DNA from: Pseudomonadota bacterium
Lineage (GTDB): Bacteria; Pseudomonadota; Alphaproteobacteria; Rhizobiales; Devosiaceae
Assembly (NCBI GenBank): GCA_023393475.1
Contig: JAEWLC010000010.1
Span: forward strand, 1 to 36,192
DNA length: 36,192 nt
Reading direction: 5' to 3'
In this document: in pieces, positions 13,331 through 21,788 of the stretch
Numbering within the stretch: the stretch's first letter is position 1
How the letters are laid out: the number at the start of each line of letters is the position of its first letter
Program-made: the position numbers and the translations under genes
The notes under the pieces: model-generated
Database searches by the model: none
Seen by the model: the letters and a program-made list of their open reading frames with translations, nothing else
What the model was told of the DNA's origin: nothing

Positions 13331-14581
13331 CTAGAAGCGTTGCGGCGAGAAGGGCGTAAGGTCGAGCGAGGGCGTGGCGCCGGTCAGCAGTTCGGTGACC
13401 AGCCTGCCGGTGGCGGCCGATTGCGTCAGGCCCAGATGCCCGTGCCCGAAGGCATAGACGATATTGCGAGAGCGGCGCGAGTACCCAATGGCGGGAAGGC
13501 TGTCGGGCAGGGAAGGGCGGAAGCCCATCCATTGCTTGCCACCCTCGGTGACGAGCCCGGGCATGAAGGCTGCTGCCTTCTTGAGCATGGCGTCGGCGCG
13601 CTTGAAATTCGGCGCGAGCTTGAGCCCGCCGAGTTCTACCGCCCCGCCGATACGGATGCCGCTGGCGAGCGGGGTGACGACGAAACCATGGCCGCCGAAG
13701 ACGAGCTGGCGCTTGAGATCGAAGCTGTAGCCGGGGAGGGTGGTATTGTAGCCGCGCTCGGTTTCGAGCGGAATGTCGTCGCCGAGCGGCGATGTCAGCC
13801 GTTTCGACCAGGCGCCACCGGCTACCACGACCTGCCTGGCGCTAAGCGCGGAGCCGTCGGCGAACTCGACGACCACGCCATCGTCCTGCGGCCGCAGCTG
13901 TACGGCCTCCGCCTTGCGGAAGCTTGCGCCGCGATCGGTGGCCGCCTTGCCCACCGCCACGGCATAGTCATAGGGGTCGCTGACCGTCTGCCACTTCGGG
14001 ATGAAGGTGGCGCAGGTGATCCGCGGCGACAGCCCCGGCTGCAGGTCCGCCAGTTCGGCCCCGCGGACATGGCGGAACTCAATGCCCTCGGCCGCCTTCG
14101 CGGCATCGTCGCGGGCCGTCTTTCGAAGTTCGTCTTCGCTCTCGTGGAGCTCGAGGACGCCGTCACGGCGGATCATCCCTTCGAGCCCCGCGCCGGCGAT
14201 CAGTGCCTCGGCCTCGGCGCGGGCCAGCCGCATCATGGCGCTCTGAGCCTTGAGGCTCGCCACGACGCGGTCCGGCCAGCCGGCGCGCCAGAATCGTACC
14301 AGCCAGGGCGTGATCTGCGGCAGGTATTCGGGCCGGATGGTGAGCGGCCCCAGGGGGTCGCTCAGCCATCGTGGCAGCTTCTGCAACACGCCCGACGTCG
14401 CCAGCGGGATCACGTCGGAGAAGGCGAAGGCCCCGGCATTGCCGCGGCTCGTCTCCTCCCCCATGCCCTTGCGGTCGATCAGGACGACGCTCCGCCCCGC
14501 CTCCTGCAGCTTGTAGGCGGTGGAGAGGCCGATGATGCCGGCGCCGATAATGGCGACGTCGATGGTGGTCGTTTCAGTCAA
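13331..14581 (-). CDS. hypO: FAD-dependent D-amino-acid dehydrogenase, probable D-hydroxyproline dehydrogenase
   Basis: The 416-residue product is a DadA/DAO-fold oxidoreductase with the dinucleotide motif VAIIGAGIIGLSTA at residues 9-22 and a C-terminal G-x-G-H-x-G-L-T-Q-S block near 384-393. It should oxidise cis-4-hydroxy-D-proline to delta1-pyrroline-4-hydroxy-2-carboxylate, passing electrons to the respiratory chain. The start is the TTG at 14581, one base after the stop of the DapA-family gene; there is no nearby ATG and the ribosome site is weak, so coupling is likely. A broader D-amino-acid range cannot be excluded; the substrate is inferred from context. Confidence 0.88.
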   Translation of the reverse strand: MTETTTIDVAIIGAGIIGLSTAYKLQEAGRSVVLIDRKGMGEETSRGNAGAFAFSDVIPLATSGVLQKLPRWLSDPLGPLTIRPEYLPQITPWLVRFWRAGWPDRVVASLKAQSAMMRLARAEAEALIAGAGLEGMIRRDGVLELHESEDELRKTARDDAAKAAEGIEFRHVRGAELADLQPGLSPRITCATFIPKWQTVSDPYDYAVAVGKAATDRGASFRKAEAVQLRPQDDGVVVEFADGSALSARQVVVAGGAWSKRLTSPLGDDIPLETERGYNTTLPGYSFDLKRQLVFGGHGFVVTPLASGIRIGGAVELGGLKLAPNFKRADAMLKKAAAFMPGLVTEGGKQWMGFRPSLPDSLPAIGYSRRSRNIVYAFGHGHLGLTQSAATGRLVTELLTGATPSLDLTPFSPQRF

Positions 14582-14582
14582 G

Positions 14583-15491
14583 TCAGGCGGCTTTCGCGAA
14601 CTTCGGACGGGTTGCGAGCGCCTGGTTGACTATGTCCTCGATCTTCTTGCGCTCTTCGCCGACCAGCGTCAGGCGCGGCGCGCGGACCCATTCCTTGCCT
14701 TCGCCGGTCATGTGGTTGACCAGCTTGATGTACTGCACGAGCTTGGTTGCCACATCGAGATGCAGCAGCGGCATGAACCAGCGATAGAGCGCCAGCGCCT
14801 CGTCGACGCGGCCGGCCTTCGCAAGGCGATACATCTCGACGCTTTCGCGCGGGAAGGAATTGGTGAGGCCCGACACCCAGCCGACTGCGCCGAACAGCAC
14901 GTTCTCGAGCATGAGGTCGTCGACGCCGCAGACGATGTCGTAGCGGTCGCCGACGAGGTTGATCATGTCGGTGATGCGGCGGCTGTCGTGGCTCGATTCC
15001 TTGACCGCGACGATGTTCTTCTCGTCGGCGAGGGCTGCGAAGGACTCGGGCAACAGGTCGAGCTTATAGGCCGGACGGTTGTTGTAAATCATGATCGGCA
15101 GCTCGGTGTTGCGGGCGAGCGTGCGGAAGTGGTGTTCGCCCTCGCGCGCGTCCTGCTGGTAGACCATGGTCGGCAGCGCCATGATGCCATGCGCCCCGGC
15201 GCCCTGCAGCCGCTTCGCGGTGGCGATGGCGAGGTCGGTCGTGTACTCGGCGACGCCGGCGATGATCGGCGCACGGCCATTGACCGTCTGCACCGCGTTG
15301 CGCACCACCGCTTCCTTCTCGTCGAGCGACAGTGAGGAGTTCTCGCCGAGCGTGCCGAGCATCACGAAGCCATTCACGCCGGCAGCGAGGCAGCTCTCAA
15401 TATGGCGGGAGGTCGCTTCGTGGTCGAGCGCGCCGTCCTGCTTCATTTCGGTCATCAGTGCGGGGATCACGCCGCGGAAAATCATGGTCAT
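14583..15491 (-). CDS. hypD: DapA-family lyase, probable delta1-pyrroline-4-hydroxy-2-carboxylate deaminase
   Basis: The 302-residue product is a class-I Schiff-base TIM barrel of the DapA/NAL family. K164 (IVAVKESSHD) is the Schiff-base lysine and Y136 (IMIYNNRPAY) the partner tyrosine; G-T-L-G-E-N-S at 46-52 fits the carboxylate-binding loop. In hydroxyproline clusters this family deaminates the pyrroline intermediate to alpha-ketoglutarate semialdehyde. The ATG at 15491 has AGGA 7 bases upstream. The gene lies 30 bases after livF and one base before the FAD dehydrogenase, so it is mid-operon. The semialdehyde dehydrogenase that would act next is not in the window. Confidence 0.9.
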   Translation of the reverse strand: MTMIFRGVIPALMTEMKQDGALDHEATSRHIESCLAAGVNGFVMLGTLGENSSLSLDEKEAVVRNAVQTVNGRAPIIAGVAEYTTDLAIATAKRLQGAGAHGIMALPTMVYQQDAREGEHHFRTLARNTELPIMIYNNRPAYKLDLLPESFAALADEKNIVAVKESSHDSRRITDMINLVGDRYDIVCGVDDLMLENVLFGAVGWVSGLTNSFPRESVEMYRLAKAGRVDEALALYRWFMPLLHLDVATKLVQYIKLVNHMTGEGKEWVRAPRLTLVGEERKKIEDIVNQALATRPKFAKAA

Positions 15492-15521
15492 TTGTCAGTC
15501 CTGTATTTGGGGGGAGAGGGG

Positions 15522-16241
15522 TCAGCTGCCGAGATAGGCCTGCACGATCGACGGATCAGCGCTGAGTTTTCGTGCTTCGCCCTCGAGGCGGATGACCCCG
15601 CTTTCGAGAACGTAGCCATAGTGGGCAAGCTTGAGCGCGAGCCGGGCATTCTGCTCGACGAGGAGGATCGTCGTGCCGGTCTCGTTGAGCCTTTTGATGA
15701 TCCTCATCGTCTCCAGAACCAACTTGGGCGCGAGGCCCATGGAAGGTTCATCGAGCAGCAGGATCTTGGGGCCGTGCATGAGCGCGCGACCGATGGCGAG
15801 CATCTGCTGCTCGCCGCCCGACAGCAATGAGCCATCGGAGCCGGCGCGCGTCCTGAGGATCGGGAACTGCTCGAAGACCTGGTCCAGCCGGTCCTTGCGC
15901 AGCGTCGCATCCTTCACGGTGAAGGCGCCGAGTTCGAGGTTCTCGCGCACGCTTAGGCCGCGCAGCACGTGCCGGCCTTCGGGGACATGCACGACGCCAA
16001 GGCGAGCGATCTGATGCGCTGCGATGGCGGTGATGTCCTCACCTTCGAACAACACCCGGCCGGACTTGGCCCGGACGAGTCCGGAAATCGTCTTCAGCGT
16101 CGTGGTCTTGCCGGCACCGTTGGCGCCGAGCAGCGTCACGATCTGCCCGCGCTTCACCTCGAGGTCGATGCCCTTCACGGCATCGATCTTGCCATAGGCG
16201 CTGGCGATGCCTTCGAGCTTGAGGATCACATCAGAGGTCAA
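15522..16241 (-). CDS. livF: Branched-chain/hydrophobic amino-acid ABC transporter ATPase LivF-type
   Basis: This is one of the two cytoplasmic ATPases of a HAAT-type importer. The product has Walker A (GANGAGKT, about residues 39-46), the signature LSGGEQQ and Walker B ILLLDEPSMGLAP, all intact. The start is uncertain: TTG 16241 lies 6 bases after AGGAGG (16248-16253), while the in-frame ATG 16247 sits directly against that site and GTG 16259 has none. I took the TTG. The gene overlaps the end of livG by 11 bases. Position directly ahead of hydroxyproline enzymes suggests the transporter carries hydroxyproline or a related imino acid (inference). Confidence 0.93.
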   Translation of the reverse strand: MTSDVILKLEGIASAYGKIDAVKGIDLEVKRGQIVTLLGANGAGKTTTLKTISGLVRAKSGRVLFEGEDITAIAAHQIARLGVVHVPEGRHVLRGLSVRENLELGAFTVKDATLRKDRLDQVFEQFPILRTRAGSDGSLLSGGEQQMLAIGRALMHGPKILLLDEPSMGLAPKLVLETMRIIKRLNETGTTILLVEQNARLALKLAHYGYVLESGVIRLEGEARKLSADPSIVQAYLGS

Positions 16242-17010
16242 GGGCATCCTCCTCGACACCGAGATAGGCCTCGATCACCTTCTGGTTGGACTGGATCTCC
16301 CTGGGCGCGCCCTCGGCGATCATCACGCCGTGGTCGAGGACGCTGATGCGTTCCGAGATGCGCATCACGAGCCCGGTGTCGTGCTCGATCAGCAGCACGG
16401 CGATGCCGCGCTCGTCCCGAATTCGCCCGATGAGGCCGATCAGTTCCTCCTTCTCGCTCGAGGTGAGGCCGGCGGCCGGCTCGTCGAGCAGCAACAGCTT
16501 GGGCTCGGTCGCCAGTGCCCGGGCGATCTCGACCCGGCGCTGCCAGCCATAGGGCAGGGTAGTCGCCTCGCGATCCCAGCCCTCGTTGATGCCGACAAAG
16601 CGCAGGCAGTCCTCGGCGAAGGTGCGGATCGCCGCCTCTTCACGGCGCTGTCCGGGGAGGCGCAGGATGGCGTCGATCACCCCGGCGCTGGTGCGGCTAT
16701 GCTGGCCCGACATGACGTTCTCGAGCACGCTCATCTCACGGAACAGCCGCACGTTCTGGAACGTCCGGGCGATGCCGAGCTGGGTCACCTGATGCGGCTT
16801 CATCCGCAGCGTCTCGGTGCCGTTCATGCGGACCGAACCCTGTTGCGGCTTGTAGAAGCCGGTGATGCAGTTGAAGAGCGAGGTCTTGCCCGCGCCATTC
16901 GGTCCGATGAGGCTGACGATGGCGCCCGCCGGGACGCTGAAGTCGACGGAGTCGAGCACCTTCGATCCGGAGAAGCTGAGGCTGACGCCCTTTAGCTCGA
17001 GGAGGCTCAT
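16231..17010 (-). CDS. livG: Branched-chain/hydrophobic amino-acid ABC transporter ATPase LivG-type
   Basis: The second ATPase of the importer, 259 residues. Walker A is GPNGAGKT (36-43), the signature is the LivG-typical LPYGWQRRVEIARA, and Walker B is LLLLDEPAAGL. The inserted region between Walker A and the signature (QHSRTSAGVIDAI) is typical of LivG and distinguishes it from LivF. The ATG at 17010 overlaps the livM stop (ATGA). It ends inside the start region of livF. Confidence 0.95.
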   Translation of the reverse strand: MSLLELKGVSLSFSGSKVLDSVDFSVPAGAIVSLIGPNGAGKTSLFNCITGFYKPQQGSVRMNGTETLRMKPHQVTQLGIARTFQNVRLFREMSVLENVMSGQHSRTSAGVIDAILRLPGQRREEAAIRTFAEDCLRFVGINEGWDREATTLPYGWQRRVEIARALATEPKLLLLDEPAAGLTSSEKEELIGLIGRIRDERGIAVLLIEHDTGLVMRISERISVLDHGVMIAEGAPREIQSNQKVIEAYLGVEEDALDL

Positions 17011-17981
17011 CGCTGCTTGCTCCTTGCCGGCCAGATGCCACTGGGGCGGAACAGCATGATCAGCAGCAGGCCTACGGCGAAGATCAGCAGCCGGAGGTCG
17101 CCGAAATCGCGCAGCAGTTCGGGTGCGAGGATCACGATGAAGGCGCCGAGGATGACGCCGGGGATCTTGCCCATGCCGCCGAGGATCACCGCCATCAGGA
17201 TCAGCACCGATTGGCGGAACGAGAAGCTCTCGGGCGAGATGGCGCCGAGGTTGGCCGCAAAGAACGCGCCGCCGATCGAGCCGTAGATGGCGCCCACGAT
17301 ATAGGCCGCGAGCTTGACCTTAACCCGGTCGATGCCCATCGCCTCGGCCGCATCCTCGTCGTGGCGGACATAGAGCCAGGCCCGGCCGAGCCGCGAGTTG
17401 GCAAGACGCACGGATGCGATGACGCCGAGGATCACCAGCACACAGAAGACGTAGTAGAAATCGAGCGGCGTGCGGATGTGCCAGCCGAACAGCCACGGGG
17501 AGTCGATGCCGATCAACCCGCTGGCGCCACCCGTCTCGCGCAGGTTGCGGGCCGTGATCCTGACGATCTCGCCGAACCCGAGCGTGACGATGGCGAGGTA
17601 GTCCGACCGCAGCCGCAGGGTGGGGGCTCCGATGAGGACACCGGCGACGATCGCGAGAAGGATCGCCAGCGGCAGCGCCAGCCAGAAATTGAGCCCGAAA
17701 TGGAGGGTGGTGATGCCGACGGTGTAGGCACCGACGGCAAAGAACGCCGCGAAGCCGAGATCGAGCAGGCCGGCGTAGCCGACGACGATGTTCAGCCCCA
17801 GTGCCAGCAGCACGTAGAGCAGCGCGTTGGTGAGGATCACCGTGCCGTAGGAACCGAACAGGTAAGGCGCGACCGCCATGGCGACGAGGATGACGCCGAT
17901 CGCCGTCCACCGCTTGGCGGGACTGTCGAGCAGGTCGCCAAGTCCGCCCCAGGCACTTGGTCGTTCGGGGAACTGGGCCAT
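17007..17981 (-). CDS. livM: Branched-chain amino-acid ABC transporter permease LivM-type
   Basis: The 324-residue product is a polytopic membrane protein with the LivM signature around LGLNIVVGYAGLLDLG and the E-x-x-R-I-T-A-R-N-L cytoplasmic loop that contacts the ATPase. About nine hydrophobic segments are visible, preceded by a soluble N-terminal tail of about 25 residues. The ATG at 17981 was chosen because AGGAG lies 8 bases upstream; a GTG at 17984 is also in frame. It overlaps the livH stop by one base (TGATG). Confidence 0.94.
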   Translation of the reverse strand: MAQFPERPSAWGGLGDLLDSPAKRWTAIGVILVAMAVAPYLFGSYGTVILTNALLYVLLALGLNIVVGYAGLLDLGFAAFFAVGAYTVGITTLHFGLNFWLALPLAILLAIVAGVLIGAPTLRLRSDYLAIVTLGFGEIVRITARNLRETGGASGLIGIDSPWLFGWHIRTPLDFYYVFCVLVILGVIASVRLANSRLGRAWLYVRHDEDAAEAMGIDRVKVKLAAYIVGAIYGSIGGAFFAANLGAISPESFSFRQSVLILMAVILGGMGKIPGVILGAFIVILAPELLRDFGDLRLLIFAVGLLLIMLFRPSGIWPARSKQR

Positions 17982-18895
17982 CACATGCGCTCCTGCTCAG
18001 GCTTGCCGAGCAAGCCGGTGGGCTTGAACACGAGGACGAGGATCAGCACGGAGAAGGAGAAGACGTCCTTCCACTCGCTGCCCACTCCCGGCAATTGCGT
18101 GCCGAAGCTCTCCAACAGGCCAAGGATCAGGCCGCCCAGCATGGCGCCGGGTATCGAGCCGATGCCCCCGATCACCGCCGCGGTGAACGCCTTGAGGCCG
18201 ATCAGAAACCCCATGAAGTACCAGAGGGAGCCGTAGTAGGCGCCGGCCATCGTGCCGGCCGCCGCGGCGAGCGCGGACCCGAGGAAGAACGTGATCGCGA
18301 TGACCGCGTTCACGTTGATCCCCATCAGCCGCGCCATGTCCTTGTCGACGGCAACGGCGCGCATGGCGCGGCCATACTGCGTGCGTGACACGAACAGTTC
18401 GAGCGAGAGCATAAGCGCGCCGGCAACGCCGACGAGGACCATCTGGTTGTAGCTGATGAAGAGGTTGCCCAGTCGCACGCCGCCAAAGCCGAGTGCCGCA
18501 CCGAAAGGAACATACTGTCCCTTGGTCAGCGTGAGCATGCCGTTCTGCAGCACCAGCGACACGGCGAGAGCGGTAATCAGGATGGACAGGCGTGGCGCCG
18601 ACAGCATCGGCGCATAGGCAACGCGTTCGATGATGACGCCGAGAAAGCCGACGGCGATCATGGCCACGACCATCGACACAGCGACCCCGAGCCAGCCGGG
18701 TCCGACGAACGGGGCGAGGAACGAGAGCACCAGGAAGCCGGCAAAGCCACCGACCATGTAGAGCTCGCCATGGGCGAAGTTCAGCAGCTTCACCACGCCG
18801 AACACCATGGTGTACCCCAGCGCGACGAGCGCATAGAACGAGCCGAGCACGATGCCGTTCAGCAACTGGTTCGTGAAGATGTCGAAGATGGTCAC
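17981..18895 (-). CDS. livH: Branched-chain amino-acid ABC transporter permease LivH-type
   Basis: The 304-residue product has the LivH start (QLLNGIVLGSFYALVALGYT) and about eight transmembrane segments, plus the cytoplasmic R-A-x-x-x-D-K-D-M-A-R-L-M-G-I motif that couples to the ATPase. The GTG at 18895 is used as start, giving MTIFDIFTNQ; no ATG lies nearby and the ribosome site is weak. It follows livK by 77 bases, the widest gap inside the operon. That gap holds a small GC stem (GGCGC-TCCG-GTGCC on the minus strand), which may dampen read-through from the highly needed binding protein gene. Confidence 0.93.
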   Translation of the reverse strand: MTIFDIFTNQLLNGIVLGSFYALVALGYTMVFGVVKLLNFAHGELYMVGGFAGFLVLSFLAPFVGPGWLGVAVSMVVAMIAVGFLGVIIERVAYAPMLSAPRLSILITALAVSLVLQNGMLTLTKGQYVPFGAALGFGGVRLGNLFISYNQMVLVGVAGALMLSLELFVSRTQYGRAMRAVAVDKDMARLMGINVNAVIAITFFLGSALAAAAGTMAGAYYGSLWYFMGFLIGLKAFTAAVIGGIGSIPGAMLGGLILGLLESFGTQLPGVGSEWKDVFSFSVLILVLVFKPTGLLGKPEQERM

Positions 18896-18972
18896 CGGCC
18901 GTCCGCCCCTTCAGCCAATTTCACCAGGGTGGACCGGCACCGGAGCGCCGATCCATGGATTGCGTTGATGGG

Positions 18973-20082
18973 TTACTGAGCCAGCGCCCAGCCGCCGCCC
19001 TTGCCCTCGAGCACCACGAAGTTCGAGCGGGCGAGGGTCTTTTCGGGCGTGAACGAGATCGGTCCCGAGATCGTGTCGGTGAAGTCGGCGCCCTGCAGCG
19101 TCTCGATCACCTTGGCGGAGTCGGTCGTGCCGGCCGTGGTGATGGCCCAGGCGAGCAGCTTCATCGCGTCGTAGCTGAGCGTCGAGTAGGGACCCGGCGC
19201 TGCGCCGAACTGCTTCTGGTAGGCTTCGGCGAATGCCTTGGCTTCCGGCAGGAACTCGGCGGTCGGGTTGGAGAAGGCGATCACGCCCTCAGCGGCCGGG
19301 CCGGCGATCTTGAACAGTTCCGGCGAGTTGGAGCCGTCGCCCACCGCGATCAGTCCCTGGTAGCCACGCTCGCGCAGCTGCCGGATCAGGAGGCCGCCAT
19401 CGGCATAGTAGGCAGTCCAGAATACCGCATCAGGATTGGCAGCGGTGATGGCGGTCACGACGGCCGAGTAATCCTGCTCACCCTTGTTGGTGACTTCGAA
19501 GTTGGTGACGGTGTTACCGGCCGCTTCCCAGTTCTTCTTGGTCAGGTCGGCGAGGTCCTGCGAGTAGGCGTCGCCCTGGTTGATGATGGCGATCGACTTG
19601 ACGCCCTTGGTGTTGAAGTACTCGATCGCCTTGGCCACCTGGTCGTTGCCGGTCGAGTTGATCATGAACGCATTGCCCGGGTTCTCCGGGATCAGCTTGG
19701 TCGAGTTGGCAGCGGGAATGATTAGCGGGATCTTCGCGTCGCCGTAAATCTTGAGCGTCGGCACCGTTGCGCCCGAGCAGTAGCCGCCGACGACGCCGAC
19801 GACACCCGAAGCGGCGAGCTTGCTCGCGGCGTTTACCGCCAGCTGGGCATCGCAGCCGTCATCGCCGATGGTCGAGGCCAGTTGCTTGCCCAGCACGCCA
19901 CCGGCAGCATTGATTTCGCCGATGGCCAAGTTCACGGCATTTGCCATATCCTGGCCATAGGTGGCTTCCGAGCCAGTGGTCGGTACCATGATGCCGATGG
20001 TGAGCGTGTCCTGCGCGATGGCGGGCATGCCAAGCATGATGGCAAGTGCAAGCCCGGTTGCGGTTTTCATGACATTACGCAT
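18973..20082 (-). CDS. livK: Periplasmic amino-acid-binding protein of the Liv-type importer
   Basis: The 369-residue product is a type-I periplasmic binding protein (LivK/HAAT family). A signal peptide of about 22 residues ends MPAIA before QDTLTIGIMVP; the ligand-domain motif P-T-T-G-S-E-A-T-Y-G-Q-D and G-G-V-L-G-K-Q are typical. A cysteine pair (near residues 80 and 102) is conserved in many LivK proteins. The ATG at 20082 has GGGAG 9-10 bases upstream. It is the first gene of the ten-gene operon and is divergent from the GntR regulator. Substrate is inferred as hydroxyproline or proline-like; branched-chain amino acids are the default for the family. Confidence 0.9.
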   Translation of the reverse strand: MRNVMKTATGLALAIMLGMPAIAQDTLTIGIMVPTTGSEATYGQDMANAVNLAIGEINAAGGVLGKQLASTIGDDGCDAQLAVNAASKLAASGVVGVVGGYCSGATVPTLKIYGDAKIPLIIPAANSTKLIPENPGNAFMINSTGNDQVAKAIEYFNTKGVKSIAIINQGDAYSQDLADLTKKNWEAAGNTVTNFEVTNKGEQDYSAVVTAITAANPDAVFWTAYYADGGLLIRQLRERGYQGLIAVGDGSNSPELFKIAGPAAEGVIAFSNPTAEFLPEAKAFAEAYQKQFGAAPGPYSTLSYDAMKLLAWAITTAGTTDSAKVIETLQGADFTDTISGPISFTPEKTLARSNFVVLEGKGGGWALAQ

Positions 20083-20187
20083 GTCGTTCCGTCTCCCTTT
20101 CCTCAGATGCATCCCTGCATGCACCTTGTCGACAGAATGCCGTCGCGTTAACAACTCGTCAATACACGGAGCGAACGGAGCCGGATC
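20083..20187. promoter_or_regulatory. Divergent promoter region livK/gntR with candidate operator
   Basis: The 105-base gap should hold the promoters of both the hydroxyproline operon and its regulator. Two short palindromes are visible: TGCATGCA (20116-20123) and TGTCGACA (20127-20134). The second, read as TTGTCGACAG, resembles the T-N-G-T-N3-A-C-N-A core bound by FadR-type GntR proteins. This is a weak match and no second copy was seen. Confidence 0.35.
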
Positions 20188-20913
20188 ATGGATGGGTCGT
20201 CGCGCGGAAAGTCAGAAGCATCGCCGCGCATTCGAGGCTCTGGCGTCCAGAAAGTCTACGAATCGCTGAAGACCTCGATCGTCGAACTGACGCTCGATCC
20301 GGGCGCGCCGCTAGATGAAGTGACGCTGGCCGAAGCCTTCGGAATGTCTCGAACCCCGGTACGCGAAGCGCTCGTCCGCCTCTCTGCCGAGGGGCTGGTC
20401 ACCCAGTTGCCGAACCGGAACACGATTGTCGCGCCGATCGATTTCGGCGCGCTGCCAGTCTATTTCGAAGCGCTGACGCTGATGTACCGGGTGACCACAC
20501 GGCTTGCTGCAAGTGCACGGACCCAGGCGCACCTCGATACCATGCGTCGCTACCAGGCCGCATACACCAAGGCCGTGCGCGAAGAAGACGTGCTCGGCAT
20601 GATCGGCCACAACCGCGACTTCCACGCCACGATCGCCGAGGCAGGCGGCAATCCCTACTTCACCGGCCTCTTTGTCCGCCTTCTCGACGAAGGGCGCCGC
20701 ATTCTCAGGCTCTACTACTACAAGAGCTTCAACGATCACCTGCCGCGCAAATATGTCGACGAACACGATGCGATCGTTGCGGCCATCGAGTCCCAGGATG
20801 CCGATCTCTGCGATCGGCTGGCGGCGGAGCATGCCAACCAGATCGTCGCCCAGATCCAGCGCTACATCGCCATCGACCGCACAAAGGCCCTGGCGCTGGC
20901 GCACCCCGACTAG
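20188..20913 (+). CDS. GntR/FadR (FCD)-family transcriptional regulator
   Basis: The 241-residue product has an N-terminal winged helix-turn-helix (about residues 20-85, with VTLAEAFGMSRTPVREAL) and an all-helical FCD ligand domain (about 95-225) with R-D-F-H near 145 and an E-H/D-A-I-V-A-A-I-E motif with histidine metal ligands. GGAG lies 7 bases before the ATG at 20188. It is divergent from livK and most likely represses the hydroxyproline operon until a pathway intermediate binds (inference). Its stop codon is shared tail-to-tail with the FkbM gene within the tetramer CTAG at 20910-20913. Confidence 0.93.
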   Translation: MDGSSRGKSEASPRIRGSGVQKVYESLKTSIVELTLDPGAPLDEVTLAEAFGMSRTPVREALVRLSAEGLVTQLPNRNTIVAPIDFGALPVYFEALTLMYRVTTRLAASARTQAHLDTMRRYQAAYTKAVREEDVLGMIGHNRDFHATIAEAGGNPYFTGLFVRLLDEGRRILRLYYYKSFNDHLPRKYVDEHDAIVAAIESQDADLCDRLAAEHANQIVAQIQRYIAIDRTKALALAHPD

Positions 20914-21788
20914 CTCGCTCGGGCGGTGCTTCGATCTGCCGTACCGAAGAACGGTGCCATCAGCCCGTCGATGCGGCGGTAGGCGACGACATCCCTGTCG
21001 GCGTCCGGATTTCGGGCTTCCTCGGCGGCCATTTGCCCGACCAGTCGTTCCCAGCTCATCGGAAGGATGCGAGGCTTGGGGCGATCGATGATCGCGGCGG
21101 CAAAGCCGAGGCTGTCGAGGAGCCCGGCGAGGTCCTGCACCGACCTGCCGCCGGCAGCCAGCATGGCCGGCGAGACCTCGACGACGAGGACGACCTCGCG
21201 AGGGTAGGCCTCAAGCAGCGCCATGGCTCCGTTGAGCACGTCGATCTCGCTGCCCTGGACGTCGATCTTGATGACCAACGGGCGCTCGCCTGCCAGCCCG
21301 CCATAGGTGTCGAGGCGCGTGACCTCCACTGTCGCCGAACCATGCCGCGTCGAAAGCGGCAGCAGGCTGTTGTCGCCTCGGTTGTGTGCGTCGAGATGAA
21401 GCGTGGCGGTGGCGGCCCTGTCGGACAGGGCGACCTCGTTCACCGTCACGTTGTCGAGCCGGTTCACGACGAGATTGGCCCTGAGCTTTGCCGCATGGGC
21501 CGGATCGGGCTCGAAGCTGTGGACGTGGCCTCGACCGGCGAGAGCATGCGCCGCGACCAGCGTGTACCATCCGATATTGGCCCCGATATCGATGAAATCC
21601 GCCGGTTCGGTCAGCAATTGCCGCACGACGGCAGTGCTGTTGGGTTCCCACCGGCCCCAATCCTCGATCGACCTCGAGACGCAGGCGTCCGACCGGCCGT
21701 GTGTCTCCATGCGGAAGCGCGGCAGGCCGGGAAGGTCGATGTTCACCAATGGAGCCTTGCCGCGGAGCCTGCGGATCAGGTTACTCAT
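20910..21788 (-). CDS. FkbM-family SAM-dependent methyltransferase
   Basis: The 292-residue product has the FkbM methyltransferase core: SAM motif FIDIGANIGWYT (65-76), acidic end of strand 2 at F-E-P-D (92-95), and the family signature KIDVQGSEIDVLNGA. FkbM enzymes commonly O-methylate sugars in glycan or glycopeptide loci. The gene overlaps the end of the GT62-like gene by 8 bases, so the pair is one transcript. The C-terminal 60 residues, including R-I-L-P-M-S-W-E-R, may hold the acceptor site. The acceptor is unknown; methyl capping of a glycan made by the adjacent glycosyltransferases is an inference. Confidence 0.88.
   Translation of the reverse strand: MSNLIRRLRGKAPLVNIDLPGLPRFRMETHGRSDACVSRSIEDWGRWEPNSTAVVRQLLTEPADFIDIGANIGWYTLVAAHALAGRGHVHSFEPDPAHAAKLRANLVVNRLDNVTVNEVALSDRAATATLHLDAHNRGDNSLLPLSTRHGSATVEVTRLDTYGGLAGERPLVIKIDVQGSEIDVLNGAMALLEAYPREVVLVVEVSPAMLAAGGRSVQDLAGLLDSLGFAAAIIDRPKPRILPMSWERLVGQMAAEEARNPDADRDVVAYRRIDGLMAPFFGTADRSTARAS

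Noticed and set aside
11229..14629. Long plus-strand open frames antisense to the hydroxyproline genes
   Set aside because: They show no recognisable domains and have the composition of antisense frames in GC-rich genes.
18896..18972. Terminator between livK and livH
   Set aside because: Only a 5-bp stem with a G-T pair and no T-tract is visible; it is mentioned under livH but is too weak to list as a terminator.
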